Origin: Typha latifolia
Lineage: Eukaryota; Streptophyta; Magnoliopsida; Poales; Typhaceae
Reading direction: 5' to 3'
Length of the DNA: 64,000 bases
Assembly: GCA_019914945.1 (NCBI GenBank)
Contig: CM034100.1
Coordinates: forward strand, 4,353,209 to 4,417,208
Below the pieces are notes generated by a model. It saw nothing but the letters and a program-made list of their open reading frames with translations. It was not told the DNA's origin and ran no database searches. Each line of letters begins with the position of its first letter. Position 1 is the stretch's first letter. The position numbers were made by a program, and so were the translations under genes. Shown piece after piece: positions 47,501 to 59,193 of the stretch.

Positions 47501-49958
47501 ATTTTTGAATGAGATAGGCATTATTTCTGCTCTACAACATCCAAATCTTGTGAGGCTCTTCGGATGTTGTATTGAAGAAAATCAGTTGCTGCTCATATAT
47601 GAATACATGGAAAATAACAGCCTTGGTCGTGCACTATTTGGTAAACTTGCAGTTACATACTTCATGCATTATTGTTTTAGTGTTGTATTTCTGTTGTTCC
47701 AATAAAATCACTTGATAAGAGTTCAGTGGACTTTCATATTCTCTGATAATATTTTATGAGAATCAAGTGTTTTGCAGGTCGTGTGGAACATCAATTGAAA
47801 TTGAACTGGTCGACAAGGTACAAGATTTGCCTAGGGATAGCAAAAGGTTTGGCTTATCTTCATGAAGAATCGGTATTGAAAATTGTACACAGAGACATCA
47901 AAGCAGCCAATATTCTTCTTGATAAAAATCTCAATCCTAAGATATCTGATTTTGGTTTGGCTAAGCTTAATGAGGAGTGCAAGAACATGAGCACTCAAAT
48001 TGCTGGAACTGTGTAAGTCATTTCTCTATGTTTTTCCAACTTTCTAAATCAAACAAAATAATATATGATACACAGAGATTAGAAGCAATACTCAACTTTT
48101 TGTCTGCATATATTGTTAAGAGTGATCTACCATACAGGTAACACATCATCTCCATTTTCCCACTGACTAAAGCTATGCTCTTGTGATTATTGTTTCATAC
48201 AGGGAAATCTTATGCAATATGCTGATAATCATTTTATTTTGGTAAATCTTAGGAATATTCTGGGAAATTCTAGCATTCTAAGTTCACATGATGAGCCTGA
48301 GAATGGCATGCTCTCATCTGTTATAGGAAAGGGCATTTTGTCCTTTATCAGTATCAATCTTTGCTTTAGATGATTTTATTATTAAACTATTTTCCCCTAG
48401 GAGTAGGGATTCTAAGTTTTAAATTGTTCGACCTGGTCATGAACATCCCGGTCATGACTCAGTAATATCTCGAGTTGAGCTTGATATCTGCTGTAAACAA
48501 TGCTGGGCATAATTAGGCTTTGCTAATAAATGAACGAAATATGAACGAAGGAAAGAACCCTTTCTAGCTTTTTCTGGAAAAGCGAAGTACCTTAAGTGTT
48601 TGCCCAAAAATTCTCATCCGCAATTTCCAATGTAAAATGAAGGTAGAACTGTAGAAGATACTTGCTTGATGCATCTAACAATTATTCCTCGTATTTCAGT
48701 GGATATATGGCTCCTGAATATGCAACAAGGGGTTGCTTAACACATAAAGCAGATGTTTACAGTTTTGGTGTAGTGACATTAGAACTAGTCAGTGGAAAGA
48801 GCAACACAAATTGCTTGCCAAATGAGGAGTTCTTCTACCTTCTTGATTGGGTATGTTTGTCTTCTTCTTTTTTTTAAGCTATACTGATTTAAAAGAAGAA
48901 TTTGTTATAATGGTAAATGAAGTAGAATACAATCTTGCCTAAATAGGCTTAATAGCTTTTTTAGATTAACATATATGGACAAACATGGGCAGTTTATAAG
49001 AAAGAGAAAAAGATTGATGATGGAAAAGCTAGATATATACCTAGTTTGAGTGTTTGGTCCACCAGAAAGGGGGCTTATTCATGAATAAACACTTCCTTTT
49101 GGTGGATATCTACCGAATAACAGATAAAACACTCTCTCCAAAACACCAATCGCACTTGGTTAGAAGGGATATTATGAATTCTTTCTTATCAGACCTTTCT
49201 GCCTCTATTGCTGATAGGCCCCTGTAATCTTTATCAGCATTTCACTGTTCTCCAACTGAACACCTGCTAGAAGAGGATCAGCTCAGTCTTATTCTCTGAT
49301 TAAGAGATGAATATATACATCATACATGATATATTGTCCCGCAAGACACTATATAAAATGTATGGACACATATACACATTAACAACACCAAAACATGAAT
49401 AAGAAGAAGATTCTCATTTATGTGATGATAAGAACCATACCTATCCACTGCATGTCATGGTTGTTCACCAGCCAAACAGGGCTAATTGCATTCCTCTATA
49501 TTCCCGAGTTGCTCCATATGTTGATTATCAAAAGGCAGTATATGAAGTGGTTCTTTTCATCTATTTGCTGATTGTAGGCTGGTTCCCTGATGGAGCAAGG
49601 AAAGCTTCTGGACATTGTTGACCCAGGCCTGGGTTCTGATTACTCAGAGGGAGAGGCACTGAGAGTGCTTAGGGTGGCTCTTCTTTGTATTAATACATCT
49701 CCTGCGAGGAGGCCTCCGATGTCGTCTGTCGTTGGCATGCTTTCCAGTGAAACTCCTATCGAATTCGCCCCTGATCATGATTCAAAGGAAGATTTGGATA
49801 ACAATGGCTCCCAAACACTCAGTAAGAACAGGCAAAGAATTGGTGCTTCAGCATATGGAATGTCGACAGATTCATCGATCTCCCTACAAAGCAATTGGGA
49901 AATTACCCACATTCATTCAGCAAGCATGTCCTCTGAAGGCAACTCAATTTTGGCTTAA
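35511..49958 (+). CDS. LRR-malectin receptor-like kinase, subfamily LRR VIII-2 (24 exons, 1032 aa)
   Basis: Exons: 35511-35664, 36344-36512, 36637-36708, 37562-37630, 37734-37805, 37889-37960, 40543-40614, 40691-40762, 40885-40956, 41077-41148, 41232-41303, 43975-44046, 44207-44284, 44458-44517, 44605-44640, 44738-44787, 44897-45267, 45782-45977, 46070-46210, 46784-46932, 47430-47640, 47778-48012, 48700-48850, 49578-49958. All phases agree. A signal peptide (about 20-45) is followed by a WNFNVDPC cap. One LRR per exon, mostly 72 bp, runs to about residue 400, then a malectin domain (from DSLFINCGG, about 422, to about 600) and one membrane segment (about 622-645). The cytoplasmic kinase has [14 protein letters not shown] (K719), HRDIKAAN (D816) and DFG (D834), so it is RD-type and should be active. 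It is a plasma-membrane receptor whose ligand cannot be predicted. The Ser-rich tail ends NSILA. Confidence 0.95.
36900..37407. mobile_element. Non-autonomous hAT-type element with 8-bp target duplication
   Basis: The element is 36908-37399 (492 bp). Its ends are TAGGAGTGTCAA (36908-36919) and TTGACACCCCTA (37388-37399), inverse copies with one mismatch. The flanks GTTGCAAT (36900-36907) and GTTGCGAT (37400-37407) form an 8-bp duplication with one change, as expected for hAT elements. The interior is rich in GAGCTCG/CTTGGCT words and has no transposase. It lies in intron 3 of the receptor kinase. Confidence 0.85.
38290..39350. mobile_element. Mutator-like element with about 95-bp terminal inverted repeats and 9-bp target duplication
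   Basis: The element is 38299-39341 (1043 bp), in intron 6 of the receptor kinase. The left end GGGAAATTTGCATATAACAC continues to GATTTAG near 38391. The right end is its diverged inverse over about 95 bp. Flanks TAATTATTA (38290-38298) and TAATTACTA (39342-39350) form a 9-bp duplication with one change, the MULE signature. No transposase is present. The interior has two minisatellites: 48-bp units from 38682, and GGTTGGGTTTAG-type repeats from about 38900 to 39120. Confidence 0.85.
38682..38790 (+). repeat. 48-bp tandem repeats within the MULE
   Basis: Copies at 38682-38729 and 38730-38777 and a partial third starting at 38778 share GTCGAGTGAG, GTGGATGTTGA and TCTAATGGCTT-like blocks. The period is a multiple of three and one plus-strand frame (38544-38858) stays open through it, but the peptide matches nothing I know. 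Confidence 0.8.
39430..40160. other. CA-rich, compositionally distinct insert in receptor-kinase intron 6
   Basis: Directly after the MULE the plus strand becomes C-rich (CCCCCATT, CATCATCACCACT, CACCACAATAATCACC). It stays so to about 39760, then turns GC-richer through about 40160. Open frames of 88-108 codons exist, but they have biased composition and no known domain. It is probably further transposon-derived or captured sequence. Confidence 0.35.
41636..42358 (-). mobile_element. Possible solo LTR, minus orientation
   Basis: On the minus strand this stretch starts TGATGCTAACC (42358) and ends GTTCGTAACA (41636), giving TG...CA ends, with a TATA-like CTATATATAG near 42020. The flanking 5-mers AGCTA and AACTG do not match, so no target duplication supports it. 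It contains the 32-bp tandem array. It lies in intron 11 of the receptor kinase. Confidence 0.35.
42109..42268 (+). repeat. Five tandem copies of a 32-bp unit
   Basis: Units begin ATGACTTAATTGAA or ATGATTTAA at 42109, 42141, 42173, 42205 and 42237, each ending GGCTTAC or close to it. A degenerate sixth copy may precede at about 42073. The periodicity is exact at 32 bp and divergence is a few bases per unit. Confidence 0.9.
46403..46565 (+). mobile_element. Au-type SINE
   Basis: A Pol III box A-like TGGTGAGATGG (about 46414) and box B-like GGTTCCAAGAC (46458-46468) are followed by AAGGCTGCGTACATCTCCC and, near the end, GGCGGGAGCCTCGTGCACT. The last two are the conserved 3' body of plant Au SINEs. 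The copy ends in a short T-rich tail and is truncated or diverged at the 5' end. It lies in intron 19 of the receptor kinase. Confidence 0.75.
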
Positions 49959-50502
49959 GTCAAGCTAAAATAAGTTTGCATCATGTTGTCCATCATCTCA
50001 TTAATTGTACGTGTGTAATTTATCCTTCTTCCCTTCTTTCTGAATCTTTATTTCCTGACTTTTGTTGTTTTATATGTTTCAATTTTGCTTACTGCCCTAG
50101 TTTGGTTAATGTAGTGAGTAGCAATTTGCAGGACTATGTGACTGAAAGTAATGCAAAATATTTCTATTTTCCACTACTCCAAATTCTGTCCTTCTGAATT
50201 TTATCAGTAACAACTTCAGAGGTTATAAGTCTGTCAGCTTGTGCAAAGAAGATGCGGCAGGAGACATGTACTACTTCCTCACAAACTAAGCAGTATTTTT
50301 CGTTAAGTAATGATTGAGATAAGCTGACATAGTAATAAGTATTGTAACTCAGATGCTTCCAAGTTACAAGGGTAAGAGATTTTAGATCTACATTAAGCGT
50401 GACATGATGTTATAAGTCAAGGGTGATACAGTTATCAAAAGAAGCAGGAAGCTCTGTGAAGATCAGAACCAACTCTTAAAATACTTGGATAGTTTATTTA
50501 CA

Positions 50503-50565
<63 letters not shown>

Positions 50566-51325
50566 GAAAAACAAAGAAAAACTTCAACCCCTCTTTTCGT
50601 CATAATTTCTCCTCTTGTACTTTTTCTACCATCTCAATTTAGCCCCGTTAATCTAAGAGCCCCTAAGTTATAAGCTAGACAAAATATTTTCAATCATAAA
50701 AATTCTACCAAACATTAACTCCAACCATGAGCACAAAGATGACTTTTCCATGGTATTTTAAATTGAAATTATCAAAAGAAGAAGGTAAAATAAAAAATAG
50801 TTAAATATATTTTACCTCGTGTGCTTATGCATAAAATTACTTTACTTCATGTATTTTAAAAAGTCTCAAATCAGTTTCTATACTTATGACTAAATTAAGA
50901 CTGTTAATTTTTCTATTAAATTTAATAAAGTATTATGACTATTTTTATAATTTTACTATATTATATCAAAATTTGTGTGTTTTTCTAACAAACATGATTA
51001 GAGCATTTTGATCATTTTAATATTATTCAATTAAGTTTAATAAAAAATTAACAGTTTCACTTAGTCATAAGTATAGAGGAGTAAAATAATTTTAGGCATA
51101 AATACAAAAAATAAAATATATTTAATCTAATAAAATATTTCCAACAGAAAGAAGAAGAGAGCTTTCAAGCCCAAGCTAAGTATAGCCCAATTCAACCCAC
51201 AATCTAGTTTTACTATAAGTAGTAGGCTTAGACTCACTCAAATTTAGGACGGCCCGTGGTCAATCCTTGGCCCTAAATATTAATCTTATTCTAACGTCTA
51301 ATATTAGTACTAACCAACAATATAA

Positions 51326-51373
<48 letters not shown>

Positions 51374-51879
51374 ATTTATCTATCTCTGTTACTTGCTTCC
51401 TAGTGATCCTTTACTTACGGATTTATTAAGGACTAAAAAGTTATTAAGATATCATTTTAACGTTTTTTCGAAGCATATCTCCTTTTGAATATAAAAGATA
51501 AACATTCTTATTAGATTCGAATTAGATTTGAATAAATTTATGTAATTCAAAATTATAAAGAGATTAAGAGCTATTATTATTTATTAACCTTGGACGCGAA
51601 ATCAAGTCGTCTAAAACACGGTGAGCGTCATACAATGAGTAAGATTACCTCCACGCATGTGTTATTTACTAGATAACAAAAAGGTTTCCCAACTCCTTAC
51701 TCTTGCGATTCGCCTCGGAGTTTGGCAATCGTCGGTCCTCTTCTCTTTTTTTTTTTGCCCAAATCCCCTTTCGAAATTCGAATCCCCCGAATCCCTACTA
51801 ACAAATCCCTAATCTTTAATCATATATAAGTATTCTTCTCTTTCTCGACGTCGTCGATCGAATCTTATCGCTAATTTTA
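49959..51879. other. Receptor-kinase 3'-UTR, spacer and microsatellites
   Basis: A (CT)n run at about 50510-50546 passes into (AT)n to about 50564. A second (AT)n lies at about 51328-51370. The 50750-51150 stretch is AT-rich with no gene. The promoter of the next gene lies at the right end, with a TC-rich leader ahead of 51880. Confidence 0.5.
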
Positions 51880-54800
51880 ATGGCGGAGACGGAGAAACTC
51901 TACCCTGTAGTCGAAGATTGCGAGCCAAAGCCGCTGGATTCCGATGGGGTTTCCCAACCCTCCGAGACAGAGGAATTCGGTGTTTCTAGGGGTTCTTCTG
52001 TTCCTGAAGGAGGGGTAGACGACTCACCTTCGTCTTCCCCCACCGAGGTGATCTCTTCCCTTCCGCATACATCTTTTTCTCCGGTCAAAATTGCGGTTGC
52101 GAATTGATTTTTTTTTTTTTTTTGGGTGGGAATTTTGGCGGATTCTTGATCATCTTGCGAGTTCTTGATGCCCCTCTATGTCTATTGTGGAAAGCTGGAC
52201 GCTTTTAATTGCAAACTTAGTTTATGAAGCATGAGAATTCTATTCTTGTCTAGTTTCTGTTAGTTTCGAAATTGTTTCAAATGAAAGCACTAGCATGTTG
52301 TTCATTGTAGTATAATGTGAATTGAAGTGTAAACGAAACACTTGTTAGATTTAGAGATAGGGGAATAGCTGGTTCCATTTGCATCTTCGAAGATACCATT
52401 TAATACGCGATATTTTTGTAATTAGAGGCACATTTGTGAAAATGAAATAGTTTGTGCATGTTCGAGTATCCTAGTTTCTGCTGAACTATTAGCTTTCTGT
52501 GCCAATGATTTCTAAAGCAAGTGAAATTTAATTCCCAAATATATAAAAGAATTAATTTATTGATGATAGTTCTATTTTCTACCTCTCCTTTTCTACTATT
52601 AGGTCTCTGATCAAATGGAGCAGAATGATAGTGAATCTCCTTCAAAGAACGATACATCATGCGCCACAGAAGAGATCCAGGCTTCTAATTGCAAGACCGA
52701 GAAGTGCCAAGATTCTGTAAGTAGGAAATCAGGCAAGTACTTCTATTATGGCTCCCCGCTTTATGAAGAAACTGGCATCTGGATTCCTGTTTCTGTCCCT
52801 CCAATGACAGAAAGTGATCATGAGGAATGGCATAGGGGTTTTAGTTCCAACGGTGCATACTTTCCTGAGGAGGAAATGAGCTGGGACCAATTTGATGGAG
52901 AAAATAAAGAAATGACTATGTGGGATGTTGTTTCTGAGATTATTCTTACAGCAAGAGGCAAAGTAGGTTCTATTGCTTCTTGTGATCTTGGGGATTATGG
53001 GATGTCATGGGCGTCCACCCATCTACTTGAAGAAGCTTGGAAGGAGATGTCCCACACACTCACAGATGCCAATGTTAATAATACAAAGGAGATCCTTGAG
53101 GCAGAGCCAACAAAGTGGTTGCCGGACAGTGCTGCAACTGCTTGCATGCTTTGTAATATACGTTTTCATCCAATCATGTGTTGTCGGCATCATTGCCGGT
53201 TTTGTGGTGGACTATTTTGCAGTGAATGCTCGAGAGGAAGGAGCTTGCTGCCTTCCAAATATAGAACTGGGGAACCTCAACGGGTCTGTGATGTCTGCTG
53301 TGTGCGTCTAGAGAGTGTTCAACCTTATTTGATGGATCAAGTGAGTCGTGCTTCACAACTTCCTACTCATGATTTGACAGATCTCAGCACCTTGAGATCA
53401 TGGTTGAACTTTCCTTGGGGGCGAACGATGGAGCACGAGATATACAAGGCAGCAAATATAATTCGTGGTTACAATAAGGTATATTATATTGCTAGACTTG
53501 ATGTGTTCTGATTTTATTTGCCAAGTGTTCTTCTCTATTGCAGAATTTTATCTTCAATACTACAAATATGTAAGCAGATAAATTCATCTGATGAAATTTA
53601 TATAGCTCTGTGTAGGCTTTTCCCATATTCACTTGATAGGTGGTTTAGATAACATGACAGTTGTAGTATCCTTCAAATCTTCTAATTTAGTAAACAGATA
53701 CAAAGTATTCTTTGCTGTATAGAGCACCCTCTAGTGGTTCCTCTCAAGTTTAAGAGCTCTTTCTCTAAAGATGTACAATTATTTTGGCTTCTCAATTATA
53801 AGGAAGTACTTCGTTATCTATAAGATTATCAGTGGTTACTAGGAGTTTCGAGTTACTGATGGACCAATTAGAGTGGCGTAGATGTTACTATAGATGAGAT
53901 GGATGTGGTGGTGCAAGGAGAGGAGAATAGAGCCTTGTCTTTGTGTGTTTTATGGTGGGATTGCTATCCTGATGTGAGGGGATGAGGGAATGGTCTAGAG
54001 GTGGATATGATGAACGCAATTGATTGGGAATTTGTAACATTGATTGGGAGGAGAGGCCTGCACTATGCAAGGGAAAGGGAGAGGAGAATTAGAGGAAAGG
54101 GCAGGGGTATGTAAGTGTTGATGTGGAAGGATAGCGGTGTGAGACAAAGAAAGGTAGAGAGATGGGCTGGGTTGTAAAGGCTAAGCAGGAGAATAGAAAA
54201 TGATGGTGGGACAGCCTATGTAGCAGTTTGAAAAAGAGGTGACTAGGGAGAAAGCAAGGTGACTAGGGAGAAACCAAGAGTGCATATAGAAGACTCAGGA
54301 CAATTCTAAAGAAAGAGAACAACTAGGTAAAGATTTTGGGTGTTGGGGGTGTGGGGGAGCAATGAAGGTTTCTATGAATACATCTACAATAAGATATTTA
54401 TCAAGGTATATGATTTTTGTATAAGTGGGTGCACCTTTGGTTGATCTCTGAACCAAATGTGACCTGACTTTTAGTCAGGTTCGGGAAGTTCAAGTTTGCG
54501 AACCTGATATATAGAGATACCCTAACTAAACCTATCCAAACTAAGGCTCTGGTTGTGGGAGGACTAAGTTTGCTGTCCATTGTGCTCATGCTTGATTCAA
54601 CTGTCTCTTTCTACTTGATATATCTAGTTCAATTCTCTATTAGAACCCCTGTCTATCCTTATTCTTGGAAGTGAATTTTGTATGGGGGGATGAGGGCCTT
54701 TTCAACATAAGAAGATAAAGTAGCAGCTGTTCTGGTCCACTAGGACTGATGTTATTTCAAGCATAGCCTCCTTAATCTAAGCTCTGGCAATACAGGGATA

Positions 54801-56486
54801 TGTCTATTCTCTCTAATCAGAATATTCCTCCTCAACTTCGATTTACATAATTGAGAGCACTGCACTAATGTGTCACTGATTCACCAATGAACTGTTTAGA
54901 TTTTACGATATCTTTTTTCTTACCTTAATCTTCATTTCCTGGATCTTGATGCTGTTTATTGATGGAGTTGATTTTAGGTTGGCACAATGACATTGGATTA
55001 TGAAACTATGCTGAATCCTCACAAAGCTTTCTCAAATGTGTGCATCTCATCAATATTGAATCAATCGAACACACTTCTAAGATTTGTGCTTGTGTGTGTA
55101 CATGTTGAAACAAGATTGAGATGATATACTTAAATTGTTCTCTATAGCTTTGTCAGATCTATTTAGAATGAGGAATGTGCTTGCCTAGATGCAAAGTTAT
55201 CGACTTTAATGAAGCATATGCTATGAATGATATTCAGGTGGGTTCACTGAAACGAGAGAAGTCCATCCCTGATTCTATTCTTAAACAAGCTAAAGGCCTT
55301 GCAATACTTACTGTTGTAAATGCTGGGATGATGGTCACATACAAAATTGGAACTGGGTTGGTTGTAGCTCGGAGAGATGATGGTTCCTGGTCCCCACCCT
55401 CTGCCATTTCTACTTTTGGTCTTGGATGGGGAGCTCAGGTAATGATATCTGTAGCATGGAAAAAGTTCTATGATTCTATCAACCAGGGAAAGCTGAGTAA
55501 TATATGAGTGTTTTAACTTTTTTCCCATAGGCTGGAGGCGAGTTAACGGACTTCATAATTGTGCTGCGGAACAAAGATGCAGTGAGAACTTTCAGTGGAA
55601 ATGCACATTTATCAGTCGGGGCTGGCATTAGTGCTGCTGCTGGTATTATCGGACGGGCAGCTGAAGCTGATTTACGTGCAGGTGATGGTGGTTATGCTGC
55701 ATGTTACACATACAGCTGCAGTAAAGGTATGATTCACATTACTAACCTTCAAATAAAAAATATACAAGTATACGTAGATGTGTGTTATACACATACATTA
55801 TATGATATCACTATAATTTTCTCATAGTACAATTTAAGATACATACTAGTGAACTCACTATAGTCGTTTTGCACTATTTCCTGCTGCTATTCTTGTTTGT
55901 CACAATCTCCTAGACAATCTTATATGCATTGAAGTAACAACTAAACAAAATTAACCTTCTTTGTATGGGTATCATTTTTGTTCATCAGGGGAAATAGAGG
56001 GAGAAGGTTAATAGCATCATGTTCCTTAGATGATTTCCAATGTGCCATTTTTCACCTGCACAATTTGCAATTATCTCCTTGTTATTCGGTTGGTTTGTTC
56101 CATCTAGCATTCATTGTAGTTGCCACAACTATAAAAGAATTGGATCAAAACTATATTGCTGTGATGTATACTAGATTCACAAGCTTGCTCATCATGAAAT
56201 TCCCACATGCTAGCACTTTTGTTTGTCCCGCTCCCTCACATACTGCTCATGTTTGTGGTAGTTTATTGTAGCCATCAGTGCATTATCATCGATATTTTGT
56301 ATTCCAGGTGCATTTATAGGTTGTGCACTCAATGGAAGCATGGTCACGACTCGAACTTCAGAAAATTCCCGCTTTTATGGTGCTCCAGTCAAGGCATCAG
56401 ACATCCTTCTTGGTTCTATGCCAAGGCCACCAGCAGCCGCCATTCTCTACCGAGCTCTATCCGATAAATTTGGAAAGCTGAATTAG
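51880..56486 (+). CDS. CFS1: FYVE-SYLF domain protein, CFS1-like (539 aa)
   Basis: Exons 51880-52047, 52603-53478, 55238-55438, 55531-55726 and 56308-56486 join in phase to 539 aa. After an acidic, Ser-rich N-terminus (1-100), an FYVE zinc finger spans about 228-295. It has the signature WLPD, RHHCRFCG and RVCDVC, which bind PI3P on endosomes. The SYLF (DUF500/Ysc84) lipid- and actin-binding domain fills the C-terminus, from the GYNKVGSLKREKSIP region (about 350) to the end. It includes AKGLAILTVV, GTGLVVARRDDGSWSPPSA, GGELTDFIIVLRN and SRFYG. This FYVE-SYLF order is that of Arabidopsis CFS1, an endosomal/autophagosomal adaptor that restrains cell death. Intron 2 (1.76 kb) is purine-rich and has a 20-bp direct repeat near 54240-54280. 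The orthology is probable rather than proven. Confidence 0.92.
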
Positions 56487-58445
56487 TCATCCAGGTTTAG
56501 ATATGAGATGTGCATCACCCTTTCAGTCTATGATTTCCATGAGATCGATCTGGTTCTGGTTGCAAGCCCTAAGAGGCTATTCTTTCACATAAATGATAAA
56601 ACAACTGGTGGAAGTTGAACTGTACAGGTGACAAATAAGTATCCATTCATTGGTAACACGAACAAATTTATATTTGTTATCAGATGCTATTATGTACCTA
56701 CTGTACATAGAATGGAAATTTAGTGTGAATATATAGCGGATACCCTCTATTTGGGGGATTGCTTGCAAAGTTTGATTGTTATGAGATCTGCTGTGCTTTT
56801 ATATTCATATGCTGATGAGTATTCGTAAGGGATGTGATTTAGATGGCCCACTGTTAAAATAATTTCCAAGCTTTCGACTGGAAAATGCAATTGTTCTACA
56901 GCACCGTTTCCATGATGCAATAAAGAGACGAGTCTTTGGCATCCAGTTGACGTTTGGTTTATATGGATGAGTACTAGTTATCTTGCATAACTTAAAACGA
57001 TTCACAGTTGCCAATGAGATTGTGCTTAGGTAGTTAAAGGGACTTTTATTATATATTATGGTACGAGTATCTTGAATTTCAATATCACTGAATTATTTGG
57101 GACATCACTAAATCTCCATCTCTACAAAAAGCGTAGAAGTTTAACTATTTCACTATTTGGTTTGGAGTTATATATTTGTTGTGATTACTGGATAGGAATA
57201 TCCAAATCCGTGAGAAGCCCATACCTTTTACCTTTCAGGAAATTATAATTTACATTCTTGTGATCATGGTCTAATTAAAAATACTTCTATTGAAAAAATA
57301 TAAAAACTACTTTTCTAAACATGCAATTGTGTCACTTAACCCTTTTTTTTTGGGTAGAAAATCCCCTTGACCGGATAGTTTTCAGGTGGAGTTATTTTGG
57401 CATTCTTAGGCTGATCTTGTCCTATCTCTCTGTCAAGCCCTGTGTCATTTCTTAGACTTAAACACCTCTCCCTTCCCGAGTCTTGGGAGATGACTCGCCT
57501 TCGTGGAGGACTTACCCCCATCTCATTCTCGGCTACCTCCTACCTTTAGCTTTTTAGAGACTGATAACGTCTAAGCTCTCAATTACTTTCTTCAATATCT
57601 TCTCTTGGTGCTCTACTGCCTGGACTCGTGAAGTTTATCCCTGGAGCTTTCAGCAGCACCATGACTCGTTTGCTCTCAGTTTGTGGCATGGGAGTTCTTC
57701 TGCTCCAAGTTGCCCGACTAGACCATCCTCTCATCCCAACTTGGCGCTTGCATTGAAACGGAGCCGGTGGTCTACTCCATTTAACGCCTTGGATTATAAT
57801 TAACGTGGATAGCTCGTCTACAACCTCCTCTCCAATGGTGAGATATGGGAACCACAATGGCTCCTTTTCTCTGCAGGTGCTTGCTTACCCATTGTAACCT
57901 TCTTCACCTCTCCAAACAAAATGTTGAGAGGCTCCTGAAAGCACTTCTCCTTGCTCAGTGTAAGGCGTTGGATTTTAGTTATCTTCAAGTATGATTTTCT
58001 TTATCCAGATCAACTCCATCCGAGGAGATTGTGCTCTCCCTTGGTCGATTAGATTCGTTCTTCAGGACGTCTCCTCGACCTTTTTTTTGGCATGCATAGA
58101 GATGTACACAAAGTTACCATTGACTGTACCTAATTTTGAAGTAATATATGACTTCTTACAAAAAGAAAATATAAGGTGCTATTTGTAAATTGCCAATTGG
58201 AAAGTAGAAGGCTACTTTGCTAAAGTAGTGCATCTAAGCATGAAATATTTATTGTTCATCTAAGCAAATTGCTGGAGAATAAAGCTAAAATTCTGAAATC
58301 CCAACATCCTATTAGTAGCATTTATTATAACCCTCGCTTTCCCAAATGATTCCCTCGTCTCGTAGCAGCACCACTTCACACTGAACCCTCTTTAGCAGCA
58401 GGGAAAAGGAAGGCACTTTCCATTTCTCCCAGCAAAGAAAGCGCC
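56487..58445. other. Spacer with a coding-like minus-strand relic near 57340-57860
   Basis: The left part is probably the 3'-UTR of the FYVE-SYLF gene. Between about 57340 and 57860 base composition rises in GC, and minus-strand frames (57521-57336 and 57857-57579) read charged, retroelement-like peptides such as IGEEVVDELSTLIIIQGVKW. No family could be assigned. The right part is the promoter of the NHL gene. Confidence 0.35.
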
Positions 58446-59136
58446 ATGGGAAGATCCCTTCTCCTCCTCCTCCTCCTCTTTATCTCCACCGCCCTCCTCC
58501 AATTCGAAGCAGAGGCTTATACCTCAGGTAATTTGACGCATACCCACTTCTCCTCATTTCTCCCCATTTCTCTTCTTTTTCCATATCTCTTCATCTCCCT
58601 TGGCTTCTTCTCGCTTGATCTCAGGAGCTATTCTGAAGCAGCTGTCCTCCGTAGTGAAATGGCCGAGAACTTCTCCCAAGACATCCCAAAGTGGTCAGTA
58701 CGTTCTTTTTTCTGCACCTTTTTTTTTTTTTTTTTGCCATAATGTGTTGAAATGTTTGACGAGTAGTTGTGTTTGTCGAGTAATATCTTGCTTGTTTGAT
58801 TCTGGCAGCAGATGGGAATGTTCTCCAGTTTGAGAATGGGTATTTTGTGGAGACTCTTGTTGAGGGGGACAAGCTTGGGGTGGTGCCCCACACCATTCGG
58901 GTTTCGCCGGAGGGGGAACTCCTTGCTGTGGACGCCGTGAACAATAACATTGTGCGGATTACTCCGCCTCTTTCCCAATGTAGGCGTATATCGTATAAAG
59001 CTTTGATCTTTTGAGTTCAATGAGTTTTACTGTGATCTGGTTCATGGTTTAATAGTACGCAATCTATTTGTCCAATTTCCCCTATCGCGTTCGTAATTTG
59101 TGATTATGTTCATTCTTGATTCCAAGTTCTACACAC

Positions 59137-59193
<57 letters not shown>

